Positions 1-8,209 of a stretch of DNA of 26,759 nt are shown in pieces. The notes below the pieces were generated by a model. The model was not told where the DNA came from, ran no database searches, and saw only the letters and a list, made by a program, of their open reading frames with translations. The stretch spans positions 1 through 26,759 of the forward strand of contig DDUX01000020.1 in assembly GCA_002345025.1 (NCBI GenBank), in the 5' to 3' direction. Source of the DNA: Candidatus Accumulibacter iunctus. GTDB lineage: Bacteria; Pseudomonadota; Gammaproteobacteria; Burkholderiales; Rhodocyclaceae. The position numbers and the translations under genes are program-made. Within the stretch, counting starts at the first letter, position 1, and the number at the start of each line of letters is the position of its first letter.

Positions 1-1440
1 CTCCTTCAGTTTCGCAAGTTCTGCGGTACGGTCGGCCGTCGCTGTCGCGCGTGCAGCCGCAAGCTGGGCCGCACGTTCCACCGCCAGTTTGGCTTGCTCG
101 TCCCGCGCGTCGGTCAATGACCGAAGCTTCTGTTCCAAGGCGGTGTTCGCCTTTTGCAGCAAATCCCGCGCGTCGGTCAATGACCGAAGCTTCTGTTCCA
201 GAGCGGTGTTCGCCTTCTGCAGCAAATCGACCCGCGTCTGCCCTTCGCGCACCAGCTCGTCCTGTTGGTGCTGCGCCTGAATCAGGCGCTGCAAGCGCTC
301 GTCCACTTCTGCATTTCTTGTCGTCAGTGCCGCATGGTCCCGCTGCAGTGCACGCAACTCACCCTCGCGCTTCTGGTTGTCGAGGTACCATTGTTCAAGC
401 TCCTCTTGCGCCTGATGCAGTCGCAACAGGCTCAGCTTGCCCTCCTCGACGAGTACTTCGTGGTCTCCCTTCAGTCTTGCCAGTTCGGCGTTGCTGGCGG
501 CAAGCCGCGTACGATGTTCTTCAGCCTTTCGGGCCTGATCGTCCCGGTCCCGCGTGAGTGCCTGCAGCAGATGTTCGAGTTCCGCCTGTCGTGCCGCCAG
601 TGCTGACCTCTCCTGCTCGAGCGCCTGCCGCATCGTGCCCTGGGACTCGAGCGTGGCCGCATGCGCGGCAAGGACTCTGGTGTAGTCGTTCCAGGCAGGC
701 GCCTGCAGGGTCGTCGGTGGTAGCACCAGCGGCAGGTCTGCGGTGCTTTCCAACTCTTCGTAGAGGGCACGAGCTTCGTCCCGACCGCTTACCAGATCCT
801 GCGCCAGATACTCGAGCAACTGAGCATCGGCAGACGGTGTTTCGAGTGCTGCGACGGTGGCTCTTTCGGACGACAGGTTGATACCGAAGGCGCTGACCAC
901 TCGTTCGGCAAGGGCCCGCGGTGACTGGCGCACCGCAGCCGAGTTGACCAGCAGGCATCGCTCCCGATTGGCGTAGGAGAAGCGCAACAGTTCAGTGTTG
1001 AAGTCGCCCCACATCGCGAGCGTGCGTGTCAGCTCGTCCTCCGTGGCGTGGCAGCCCCTGAGGACTCCGCCAACTGTGGCTGCAGGGGACTCGTAGGCGA
1101 GGATGAAACGGATCTGCGGGTCAAAGTTCTTCCAGAAGTCCAGCAGGTAGATGAGGCGAAAGTCTGCCCATCCCCAAGCGTCGCTGTCGGAGTTGCCGAG
1201 GAAGAGGTCGGTGGCCAGGTCTTGCCATGGCCTGTCAGGGGCCAGTTGCTGTATCGACAAGGCTGTCAGGCTCGTCATCACTTCAAGGGGATCGTTGTTG
1301 ATGATCTGTTTGTGCAACGCAGCCGGGGTCATACCGTGAGCGCGCGAGCGCCCGGCCGTAGCAAGGCCGGCAGCTTCCAGTACCCGCTGGGGCAGCTCAT
1401 ACCCCGGCTGCGGAAAAGCGCAGGTCAGGATTACTTTCAC
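1..1440 (-). CDS. Sulfotransferase-like N-terminus with long coiled coil, 3' end outside window
   Basis: Partial gene, 480 codons visible; no stop before base 1. Start is GTG at 1440, with a GGAG ribosome site 8 bases upstream and an in-frame TGA just before that. Residues 1-190 resemble the sulfotransferase P-loop fold: a beta-strand start (VKVILTCAFP), a WGWADFRLIYLLDFWK segment like the WGWKDPR motif of carbohydrate sulfotransferases, RFILAYESP, and RCLLVN. The usual 5'-phosphosulfate loop (RSGTS-like) is replaced by PQPGYELP, so catalysis is doubtful. From about residue 255 onward the protein is a charged coiled coil, including LHQAQEELEQWY, a pattern I associate with polysaccharide-locus proteins. 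Residues 405-446 are two nearly identical 21-residue units. It is the last visible gene of the kps operon, 75 bases after the methyltransferase. Role unknown; a scaffold or chain-length ruler is possible. Confidence 0.8.
   Translation of the reverse strand, partial: MKVILTCAFPQPGYELPQRVLEAAGLATAGRSRAHGMTPAALHKQIINNDPLEVMTSLTALSIQQLAPDRPWQDLATDLFLGNSDSDAWGWADFRLIYLLDFWKNFDPQIRFILAYESPAATVGGVLRGCHATEDELTRTLAMWGDFNTELLRFSYANRERCLLVNSAAVRQSPRALAERVVSAFGINLSSERATVAALETPSADAQLLEYLAQDLVSGRDEARALYEELESTADLPLVLPPTTLQAPAWNDYTRVLAAHAATLESQGTMRQALEQERSALAARQAELEHLLQALTRDRDDQARKAEEHRTRLAASNAELARLKGDHEVLVEEGKLSLLRLHQAQEELEQWYLDNQKREGELRALQRDHAALTTRNAEVDERLQRLIQAQHQQDELVREGQTRVDLLQKANTALEQKLRSLTDARDLLQKANTALEQKLRSLTDARDEQAKLAVERAAQLAAARATATADRTAELAKLKE
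102..227. repeat. Tandem direct repeat, 2 x 63 bp, in frame
   Basis: Copies at 102-164 and 165-227 match at 60 of 63 positions by eye. The unit is 21 codons, exactly three heptads, so gain or loss of a copy keeps both the reading frame and the coiled-coil register of the minus-strand protein. Confidence 0.95.
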
Positions 1441-1515
1441 GTGTTTCTCCGTTATTCAGGCCTGGGCCGTGGTTGATACGCTGAGATGGCGAAACCCTCT
1501 TCCATTCGTACTGCC

Positions 1516-2283
1516 TCAAGGCAATTTCTGGAAAAACAGGAAGACCCCCAATTCACCGCCATGATCCGTGAACTCCACATGGAACCTGCGCACTCCGGCG
1601 CCCTGAAGAATGAACAGCAATTCATTCAGGTTGTATGGATTCATCTGCATTTCTGGGTCGGCGCCAGGTGGCGGGGTGGCCGCTGACGTTCGCCATATCC
1701 GGACCGCGCCAGGAAGGGATGTAGTGGCCGGGGCAGGAGGCGCAACCCCGTTGGTTGACGCATAGCAAGTCTTGGAATAAGAGAAGTGAACGGCACCAAT
1801 TCCTCCGGCAGCAAGGTGGCCCAGCATCCGGCGAAAGATCTCGCGGCCACGCTCTGGTGCCATATGCTGAAAGACGATGAACGAATGAATCAGGTCATAG
1901 TGACTGCCGGCCAATGCGGTCAGCCGGTCATCGGACGGGAAGAGGCGGACGTTACTGACACCGAACTCGTTGCAGTTTCTTTGTGCCTCTTCAAGCATTG
2001 AAATGGACACGTCGACGCCAACCACTTCGCCAGCGGTTGGCGAAAAATGGACCAGCAGGCGTCCGACGCCGCAGCCGAAGTCGAGCACCGATGCCGGCTG
2101 AAAAGTGGGCGAGAGATATTGCCTGATCATTCGCAATACGTAGTCGACGTGCGCTCGTCCGGATTCAAAGAACTCGTTCCTCGCCGCGTCCGTAAGCTCT
2201 GCTCGCCGAAACTTCGGATCGGTAATGACGCCAAAATAGGGATCCTTGCGACCCCATTCCTCCCATGCGATATCCGTAGTCAC
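1516..2283 (-). CDS. Class I SAM-dependent methyltransferase
   Basis: 255 residues. The start is the GTG at 2283, which overlaps the TGA of the upstream glycosyltransferase in a GTGA junction and has GGAG about 9 bases before it; a longer reading to 2346 would run into the glycosyltransferase. The SAM-binding motif I is VLDFGCGVGRL (residues 67-77), the acidic strand-2 residue is in VVGVDVS (88-93), and motif post-II lies in HYDLIHSFIVFQHM. The C-terminus (EMQMNPYNLNELL, FTDHGGELGVFLFFQK) is typical of methyltransferases in polysaccharide gene clusters. Likely role: methylation of a sugar or chain end of the exported glycan; the substrate cannot be read from sequence. Residues 171-209 are an unusual Ala/Pro/Thr-rich stretch (see findings). 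Confidence 0.88.
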   Translation of the reverse strand: MTTDIAWEEWGRKDPYFGVITDPKFRRAELTDAARNEFFESGRAHVDYVLRMIRQYLSPTFQPASVLDFGCGVGRLLVHFSPTAGEVVGVDVSISMLEEAQRNCNEFGVSNVRLFPSDDRLTALAGSHYDLIHSFIVFQHMAPERGREIFRRMLGHLAAGGIGAVHFSYSKTCYASTNGVAPPAPATTSLPGAVRIWRTSAATPPPGADPEMQMNPYNLNELLFILQGAGVRRFHVEFTDHGGELGVFLFFQKLP

Positions 2284-3764
2284 GTCCGCTCTCCGTTCTT
2301 GGCTGCAACCCCGGGCGCCCTTATGTTGCGCAGGAACTCCTGCCATTGGGGAAGGATCCGATCAGGCAGGTAGCGACTGGACGTCACTGCGCCCTTGGCG
2401 ACCAGTTCCAGCCGCCGTTCGTTCCGCTCCGGAGCGATTACGGCAGCGATTGCTCGCGCCGCGTCGGCAATTGAGTATGGACTGAAGTACTCTGCCGCAT
2501 CGCCGTAAATCTCGCGGTGTACAGTGATCTCCGAGGCCACTACGGCACCCCCGCTGCGCATCGCTTCCACTCCGGAGAAATCAAATCCCTCTCCAAAGCT
2601 TGGGCAAATGGTCGCCCTCGCGTGCTTGTAAAGTAGCCGGAGTTCCGGCGATGGTACGTCGGCAAGAACGAACAACTCGCCACGCTCCATCCAGGGGATG
2701 AACTTCTTGACAATGGCCTTGTTGCCCCAGCCGAGCATACCGACCACGACCAGTTTGAGGTTCGGGAAACGCTCGGTACGCAACTGCTCCCATGCCGCCA
2801 ACAGCGTTGTGTGATTCTTCCGGGGTTCGATCGTGGAGACGATGAGAAGGAATTCGAGTTGCGCCCCGCTACCCCGCAGCGATTCGTCCATCGCTGCGCC
2901 ACGCTGGGCAATCCTGTCGTTGCGTCTGGTCGCGATGACTTCGGGCACACGTGCTGGGGACGACTCATCCGGGAAGTAATGATGTGAAACCATATTGTGA
3001 ATGGTTGTCGAGCGCGCTTCGGCCTGTGGAAAGATGGAGAGCAGATCGCTTCTCGTTGCGTCGGAAACACAGGAGAAAAAGCCGCCACGCCTCACATTGT
3101 TCCGCAGTGCCTGGTAGTGTGACGCCTGATGATACACCTTGTCGGAAATTGTGTGCGGCATCAGCAGCGGTATGGCGTCGTGGTAGCGGACAACCAGCGT
3201 CGTCGATGGTGAGACAATCGCCGGATATGGCGTCTCGACGATCAGCACGTCATAGTCTGAGGTGTCGAGGCGAGGATAGAGGGCATAGCCGAACTTCTTG
3301 GTCAGCAGGGCGCAACGATGCATGGCGGTCCATGGCACTCGGGCGATGCGGAAATCGGCGCAGGTCACCGCATCGAAGTTCTCATACGGCAAGGTTCTGG
3401 CAAAGAGCATGCGCCAGATGAAGTCGCGGAAATGGGTTGCCTCGAATCGGCCCAGGCTTTCCCGGCCACCAAGCATCCGTCGCATTGCCATCCCCATCGC
3501 TGCCAGATGCGCATTCGAGATCTTCTGCTGCAGTGAAACGACTACACGCGAGAGGCGGTTGATCTGCTTGTCTCGGGTCAGCGGTGCATGCCACCGGCCT
3601 TCGACGGTCGGCAGCCCTTTGGCGAGAACATTACCGCTGCTCTGGATGAGGCCTTCGACGTTGATCCCCTGCAGGGTCCTCAGGCCGTTGAACAGGAGGC
3701 GGGTCTCCTGCGGAATTCCTGCATGCCCGTCAAGAGCCGGACGCATTTCGAGGAGTACGCGCAT
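2280..3764 (-). CDS. GT4-family glycosyltransferase (group 1)
   Basis: Retaining GT-B glycosyltransferase, 494 residues from the ATG at 3764. An alternative GTG at 3797 adds 11 residues and lies only 13 bases after kpsT; neither has a clear ribosome site. I chose the ATG because MRVLLEMRPALDGHAGIPQE looks like the family's usual N-terminus. In 505-residue numbering, the C-terminal nucleotide-sugar domain begins at FLLIVSTIEPRKNHTTLLAA (316-335) and has the EX7E motif in GEGFDFSGVEAM (E403 and E411). It probably adds a sugar (perhaps mannose-like, unproven) to the capsular or exopolysaccharide on the cytoplasmic face of the inner membrane. It sits between kpsT and the methyltransferase, with a stop/start overlap to the latter that suggests coupled translation. 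Confidence 0.9.
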   Translation of the reverse strand: MRVLLEMRPALDGHAGIPQETRLLFNGLRTLQGINVEGLIQSSGNVLAKGLPTVEGRWHAPLTRDKQINRLSRVVVSLQQKISNAHLAAMGMAMRRMLGGRESLGRFEATHFRDFIWRMLFARTLPYENFDAVTCADFRIARVPWTAMHRCALLTKKFGYALYPRLDTSDYDVLIVETPYPAIVSPSTTLVVRYHDAIPLLMPHTISDKVYHQASHYQALRNNVRRGGFFSCVSDATRSDLLSIFPQAEARSTTIHNMVSHHYFPDESSPARVPEVIATRRNDRIAQRGAAMDESLRGSGAQLEFLLIVSTIEPRKNHTTLLAAWEQLRTERFPNLKLVVVGMLGWGNKAIVKKFIPWMERGELFVLADVPSPELRLLYKHARATICPSFGEGFDFSGVEAMRSGGAVVASEITVHREIYGDAAEYFSPYSIADAARAIAAVIAPERNERRLELVAKGAVTSSRYLPDRILPQWQEFLRNIRAPGVAAKNGERT

Positions 3765-3810
3765 GGCGGCATGGGATTGGATCGGATCGGTTTTCACTGT
3801 ATGAAGTAAG

Positions 3811-4500
3811 CTAGAATTCCTTCACCGGCAGCGAGAGATGTGGCTGCTCGTGAAGAATTCCCTGGTAATAGTCATACGCCCGCTCAACATTGCCAAAGGC
3901 GTGCAGCTTGCCTTCATGCAGGACATGAGCGGTCTTGCAATAAAGCCTGATCACATTCGCGTCATGACTGACCAGAATGTAGGCTCGGTCCTTTCGTTTG
4001 TGCAGCAGTTCGTGATGGCTCTTCTCATGAAAACGAGCGTCTCCCACGACCATCGCTTCATCGATCAGGAAACAGTCGAACTCGATGGCCATGGACAGCG
4101 CAAACGCCAAACGCGTGACCATGCCATGGGAGTAATGAAAAACCGGCTCGCGAAAATAGGGCCCGAGTTCGGCGAAATCCTCGACAAACCGGATGAGGGG
4201 CTGATAGTCCACACCGTAGATCCGGCAAACGAACTTGAGGTTGTCCAGCCCCGTCAGATGCGTCTGGAATGCACCGCCAAAGGCGAGTGGCCACGAGACA
4301 CTCATGTCGCGGCGGATTTTTCCGGCGGATGGAAGGTCCGCGCCGCTGAGGATCCGGATGAGTGTCGACTTGCCGGCGCCGTTACAGCCGAGAATGCCGA
4401 GCTTTTCCCCGGGATGGACCGTCAGGTCGATCCCGTCAAGCACGGTATGCAAGCCGCTGCGCGTGCGATAGCTCTTGTGGATCCCGCGTAGCTCGATCAT
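3811..4500 (-). CDS. kpsT: Capsular polysaccharide ABC transporter ATPase KpsT
   Basis: 229 residues. ATG at 4500 overlaps the kpsM stop in an ATGA junction; the open frame extends further upstream but that part is the other frame of kpsM. Walker A is GCNGAGKST (38-46), the ABC signature is YSHGM (123-127), Walker B is FLIDEAMVVGD (144-154) and the switch histidine is H179. SVSWPLAFGGAFQTHLTG is a close match to the KpsT/Wzt group. The protein ends soon after the ATPase core and lacks the C-terminal carbohydrate-binding domain of Wzt proteins that recognise chain-end caps, so it is the KpsT type. With KpsM it powers export of the finished glycan across the inner membrane. Confidence 0.95.
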   Translation of the reverse strand: MIELRGIHKSYRTRSGLHTVLDGIDLTVHPGEKLGILGCNGAGKSTLIRILSGADLPSAGKIRRDMSVSWPLAFGGAFQTHLTGLDNLKFVCRIYGVDYQPLIRFVEDFAELGPYFREPVFHYSHGMVTRLAFALSMAIEFDCFLIDEAMVVGDARFHEKSHHELLHKRKDRAYILVSHDANVIRLYCKTAHVLHEGKLHAFGNVERAYDYYQGILHEQPHLSLPVKEF

Positions 4501-5285
4501 CTCGTCCGCACCCTGCGGCCGGCTTCTCGCGAAAGTGCCAGACCAATCAACGTCAGCACGAGGTTGGCGGCGGAAAAATAGATCGGATCCCCGTGTGTGG
4601 GTACGAGTTCGCCAAAATAGCCATGGCGAATCATTTCCACCCCGTGCACCATGGGCAGCCAGAGGACGGCTTCCTGGGCGGCCGGCGGCAGCCAATGGAC
4701 CATGAACACCGCGCCGGAAAGTGGAAAGAGGAGATAGGTCGTGATCGGCCAGGTACGCTCGAAGGTCTCGGAATATTCGGACAAGGCGCCGACGATGAGT
4801 CCCAGCCCGAGAGAAAACCAAGCCAGGAGAAGCCAGCCGCCAATGATCGGCCACGGATCTTCCGGCCAGTTCATGGCGCCAACGCTGGCGAAGAGGATCG
4901 TCAGCACCGCGATCGATGCCGTGGCACCAACCCATTCAAGAATGATTCGCGCCAAGAAGATATCAAGGACATTGACGTTGCGGTGATACATCAGTGGGCG
5001 GTTCGACTCGATCGCCTTCGAGCAGCGGTTGGAGGTGTTGCGCCACATCAGGACCGACGAATAGCCGGTGATGGCGAAGGCAATGATCGGGATGCTGGAC
5101 AGGATGTTCATCCTGGCCAGGTACCAGAAGCCAGCGACTCCCAGGGTGAACAGGGCGGGCTCGATGATGATCCAGAGCACCCCGAATCCATGCCTGCCAT
5201 AGCGCGTGATCGCCTCGCGCAGCAACAAGGCACCGATGACGCGCCGCTGGATGGCGGCCGACCGGGTGAAGCTTGTTCCGCCCAT
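4497..5285 (-). CDS. kpsM: Capsular polysaccharide ABC transporter permease KpsM
   Basis: ABC-2 type permease of 262 residues from ATG 5285; a TTG at 5294 overlapping the kpsE stop is an alternative start (AGGGAG lies about 8 bases before it). About six hydrophobic segments are seen: GVLWIIIEPALFTLGVAGFW, IPIIAFAITGYSSVLMW, a pair around ILEWVGATASIAVLTILFAS and GGWLLLAWFSLGLGLIVGAL, TTYLLFPLSGAVFMVHW, and a last one near the C-terminus. The amphipathic N-terminus with RREAITRYG-like sequence is typical of KpsM/Wzm. It forms the membrane channel energised by KpsT. It is directly between kpsE and kpsT with overlaps at both ends. Confidence 0.94.
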   Translation of the reverse strand: MGGTSFTRSAAIQRRVIGALLLREAITRYGRHGFGVLWIIIEPALFTLGVAGFWYLARMNILSSIPIIAFAITGYSSVLMWRNTSNRCSKAIESNRPLMYHRNVNVLDIFLARIILEWVGATASIAVLTILFASVGAMNWPEDPWPIIGGWLLLAWFSLGLGLIVGALSEYSETFERTWPITTYLLFPLSGAVFMVHWLPPAAQEAVLWLPMVHGVEMIRHGYFGELVPTHGDPIYFSAANLVLTLIGLALSREAGRRVRTR

Positions 5286-5290
5286 GGTCG

Positions 5291-6427
5291 TCAATCCTGA
5301 TGCTCCCTGATGCCGGCGACGAGCATGGTCAGGACGCCCCAGGCGATCAGGCCGAGGACGAAAACAGCAAGGATGACGCGCAGGCGACGTGGCTCCATCG
5401 CCTCGTCGGGCAGACTGGGCTGTGCCACCCGTTCGAGGTAGAGTGCCTGTCGCTGTGCCTCGTTGCGAGCCTGTTCAAGCGAAGCGAACGCGCTCGCGAG
5501 CTGCTTGTCGGCAAATTCCTTTTCCAGTACCAGCCGCTGAAACTCGGCCGCCTTGCTGGCGAGCGAGCGGCCGCCGCCGGTAACCCGAGCCGACTCGAGC
5601 TCGACTTCGTGTTCGAGGATCTCGATGCGCTTCCTCAGCACCGGGATCTGTGGGTTGTCTTTGGTGATCATCTGCAATTGCACCAGTTGCGTCTTGGCGG
5701 AGATGAGCTCTTCCTGCAATCTGGCGATCTGCTGCAGAGGAATGGCGGACTGTCGCTCCGGGTCGATGACGCCTTTCTCGTTGCGGTAACGGGCCAGGGT
5801 CAAGGCCGCCAGCTTCGCCTTCTTCTCTGCCTCCACGACCTCGTTGGCCGCAAAGCGAATCATGTCCTGCCGTCCACGTTCGTTGAGGCGATTGACCAGC
5901 TTCTCGCTCATCTCGAGCAGCCTCTGGTTTATCCGCAGGGCATCCTCGGCATTGAACGCGCGAACGGTCACCGTGGCGATCGACGACGTCGAATCGAGTT
6001 GCGTGCTGACCACCATCTTCTGGTAATAGCGGTGCAGGTTCTCGAAACTGTCGTCCCAGTCGAGGCCGGGAAAGCGCCTGAACAGATCCCCCTGGCCGAA
6101 GGCGCGGCGGAGATCCAGTTCCTGGTCGAGCACGCGCAGGGCATCGCGTGAGAGCACGAAGTCCTGCACCGTGTAGCTGTCGTCCTGCGAGCGCGTGAAG
6201 CCTGCACCCTTGAAGATGATGCCCAGGGGCGAGGTCGCCTGCCGCTCGGGGCTGCGCACGACGAAACGGGACTCGCTGATGTAGATGTCCGAGGCGATGA
6301 GGCCGAAATAAACGATGGCCAGAACCGTCGGTATGACCACGGTCAGCCAGAAAAGTCTGTGGGTGGTCCAGGATCGCACGAGGCTCGCGCGGTTGCACTT
6401 GCTGGCGATGGAATTGATTTGGGTCAT
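5291..6427 (-). CDS. kpsE: Capsule polysaccharide export inner-membrane protein KpsE
   Basis: 378 residues, ATG at 6427 with only a weak GAG ribosome site. It has the polysaccharide co-polymerase layout: transmembrane segment at 25-46 (LFWLTVVIPTVLAIVYFGLI), a periplasmic domain beginning YISESRFVVRSPERQ, long coiled coils at roughly 195-330, and a second transmembrane segment at 350-371. The family (KpsE/BexC/CtrB) links the KpsMT transporter to the outer-membrane exporter KpsD, which is not in this window. It is the first gene of the visible operon and follows a 620-base non-coding region and an insertion sequence, which now separate it from the kpsS-like gene. Confidence 0.95.
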   Translation of the reverse strand: MTQINSIASKCNRASLVRSWTTHRLFWLTVVIPTVLAIVYFGLIASDIYISESRFVVRSPERQATSPLGIIFKGAGFTRSQDDSYTVQDFVLSRDALRVLDQELDLRRAFGQGDLFRRFPGLDWDDSFENLHRYYQKMVVSTQLDSTSSIATVTVRAFNAEDALRINQRLLEMSEKLVNRLNERGRQDMIRFAANEVVEAEKKAKLAALTLARYRNEKGVIDPERQSAIPLQQIARLQEELISAKTQLVQLQMITKDNPQIPVLRKRIEILEHEVELESARVTGGGRSLASKAAEFQRLVLEKEFADKQLASAFASLEQARNEAQRQALYLERVAQPSLPDEAMEPRRLRVILAVFVLGLIAWGVLTMLVAGIREHQD

Positions 6428-7047
6428 GTTGGATCGCTCGGGCGCTGGCGTGGGCTATGCGGCTATCGATGCCTTGCGCTGACAGATTGATGGGGCTGGG
6501 CAGAATGCCGTGCGTCGCCGACGGGCTCTGCTCGTTCCTTCGCCGTCGCCACCGATCGCAGTCGCTCCGGCGGTCGCGCGATGTGGCCGTTCGCCATGGA
6601 AGTCATGCCAAGTGGGCAGAGACGCAACAATCACTGCAGTGCTGGTTGCCGGTCAAGGCAAGGAAAATCAGACATGAGCATCATCGTCGAAACGGCGGTT
6701 GGGGCGGACCCCGTCCACTGTCCGCCCGCACCCGGCAGGGCGGATGGTCCGCCACTGGCAGGGGAATCGGAGTGAGAGCGGGAAAGGGCGCCAATGCTAC
6801 ACCAATGACGGCCATTTTTGCTGTTCGATTGAGTCGTGGTGACATGCAGCAGAGGTGGCCAGTCGGGTTGCGCGTTCCTGGCGCGTTCTCGGCCCGGACG
6901 TGCTGTCGGCGCGAACACCCGTGGCAGTGGCTTGCCGTTCGCGGTTGCCGGAGGAAACGGTCGGCGAGCAGGAGGATCGGGTCGCAATGTTCTCAACCTG
7001 GTACCCAATCGGGATAGACTCATGAGCCGGTCCAAATTCGCGGCATG
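6428..7047. other. Non-coding region upstream of kpsE
   Basis: No open frame on either strand here has a recognisable family, ribosome site or plausible composition. It presumably holds the promoter and leader of the kpsE operon (minus strand), but I could not find a convincing -35/-10 pair. It contains two close palindromes at 6703-6753 and the 10-base palindrome CACTGCAGTG near 6632. The region ends at the left inverted repeat of the IS element. Confidence 0.6.
6703..6753. repeat. Two adjacent inverted repeats sharing the same stem
   Basis: GGCGGAC (6703-6709) pairs with GTCCGCC (6720-6726) across a 10-base loop; 13 bases on, GGCGGA (6739-6744) pairs with TCCGCC (6748-6753) across TGG. The four arms can pair in alternative ways. 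No T-tract follows on either strand. It may be a leader RNA structure of the kpsE transcript or a REP-like element. Confidence 0.5.
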
Positions 7048-7063
7048 ATGGAGCAACCACCCC
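7048..7063 (+). repeat. Left terminal inverted repeat of the IS
   Basis: ATGGAGCAACCACCCC, matching the complement of 8705-8720 at all 16 positions. Confidence 0.85.
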
Positions 7064-7175
7064 AGGCCTCTGCCGGGCGCGGCGCCGGCGACGACTTTTC
7101 TTTTTTTCGGGCGCACGCTGTGAGCCCGCAGAACCCTACACTGATCCTCATGACCCACCCCCATGAGCCGGCGCG

Positions 7176-8204
7176 ATGAGTTTACATTTCCTGCTGAAAG
7201 CCGAAGCCCGTAGCCTGTCCGTGGTCCAGGTTCTGGCCATGAGTGACGAGGAAGCCCTGGCCCTGTTCCGCCAGCTGCGCTGGGGCGAAGGGGAGCAGGT
7301 GGTCTGCCCGCACTGCGGCATGGCGCACCGGCACTACTTCCGCCCGACCCGCAAGATCTGGCGCTGTGCGGGCTGCCAGGATGATTTCTCGGTCACGTCC
7401 GGGACGATCTTCGCCTTCCACAAGCTGCCCCTGCGGCTGTACCTCGCGGCGGCGATCCTGTTCACCAACGCCGTCAAGGGCATTTCTGCCCTGCAGGTGG
7501 GCCGCGACCTGGGGGTATCGCACAAGACCGCCTACGTTCTCCTGCACAAGATTCGCGAGGGCCTGCTGGTGGGCCGGGACGAATGCGCCCTGTCGGGTGC
7601 GGTTCATGTGGACGGGGCGTACGTGGGCGGGAAGGTCCGGCCGGAGAACAAGAAGGAAGACCGGGTAGACCGCCGCCTGGCGGAGAATCAAGACCCGGAC
7701 AAGCGCTGCATCCTGGTGATGCGTCAGGCGCACAGCGAGGCGGAAGTGGCGGCCGGCAATGTCGGCGCCAGGAAGACGCTGACTTTCATCGTCAAGAACG
7801 AAAACCAGACCGACATCGGCAAACTGGCGCCGGCCTACATCGCCAAGGGTTCCGTGATCTGTGCCGACGAATCGGACGCCCATGACCTGCTGCATGCCCG
7901 GTACGCGGTTCGCCGGGTGAACCACAGTCAGGAATTCCGCGCCGACGATGGTACGACCAACAACCTGGCGGAATCGTACGTCTCGCGCTTCCGCCGTTTC
8001 CACCTCGGCCAGATCCACAAGGTGGCGCCGAAGTATCTCGACAACTACGCCAACGAGATGGCCTACCGGGAAGACACCCGCCGCTGGAGCAACGGCGACA
8101 TCTTCCGCGATATCGTCGGCAAGTGCGCCCGGGCCCTGGTGAGCCGGGACTGGTGCGGGTACTGGCAGGGCAACCACCGGCAGGGGGAACGCCTGGCGGT
8201 GTGA
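7176..8204 (+). CDS. IS1595-family (ISXO2-like) transposase
   Basis: 342 residues, full length. An N-terminal zinc ribbon is visible as CPHCG (C44, C47) and CAGC (C64, C67), followed by a helix-turn-helix-like part (ISALQVGRDLGVSHKTAYVLLHKI). The ISXO2-like catalytic domain has D146 in VHVDGAYVGG, D231 in ICADESDAHD and E266 in NNLAESYVSRFRR, consistent with an intact DDE triad. The ribosome site before ATG 7176 is weak; M22 is a possible later start. It lies 113 bases inside the left inverted repeat and ends 5 bases before the convergent passenger gene. It catalyses cut-and-paste or replicative movement of the element; nothing in the sequence suggests inactivation. Confidence 0.95.
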   Translation: MSLHFLLKAEARSLSVVQVLAMSDEEALALFRQLRWGEGEQVVCPHCGMAHRHYFRPTRKIWRCAGCQDDFSVTSGTIFAFHKLPLRLYLAAAILFTNAVKGISALQVGRDLGVSHKTAYVLLHKIREGLLVGRDECALSGAVHVDGAYVGGKVRPENKKEDRVDRRLAENQDPDKRCILVMRQAHSEAEVAAGNVGARKTLTFIVKNENQTDIGKLAPAYIAKGSVICADESDAHDLLHARYAVRRVNHSQEFRADDGTTNNLAESYVSRFRRFHLGQIHKVAPKYLDNYANEMAYREDTRRWSNGDIFRDIVGKCARALVSRDWCGYWQGNHRQGERLAV

Positions 8205-8209
8205 AGCGG

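Noticed and set aside
102..227. Tandem repeat considered as a CRISPR or minisatellite array
   Set aside because: Only two adjacent units with no spacers, in frame inside a coiled-coil gene.
3811..4935. 374-codon form of kpsT
   Set aside because: The first 145 codons lie in another frame of kpsM; the true start is the ATGA overlap at 4500.
6457..7017. 186-codon plus-strand open frame in the gap before the IS
   Set aside because: Composition is Arg/Trp/Cys-rich and random-looking, with no ribosome site or known motif.
7182..8177. 331-codon minus-strand open frame opposite the transposase
   Set aside because: The plus strand encodes a clear transposase with zinc ribbon and DDE residues; the antisense product has no domain.
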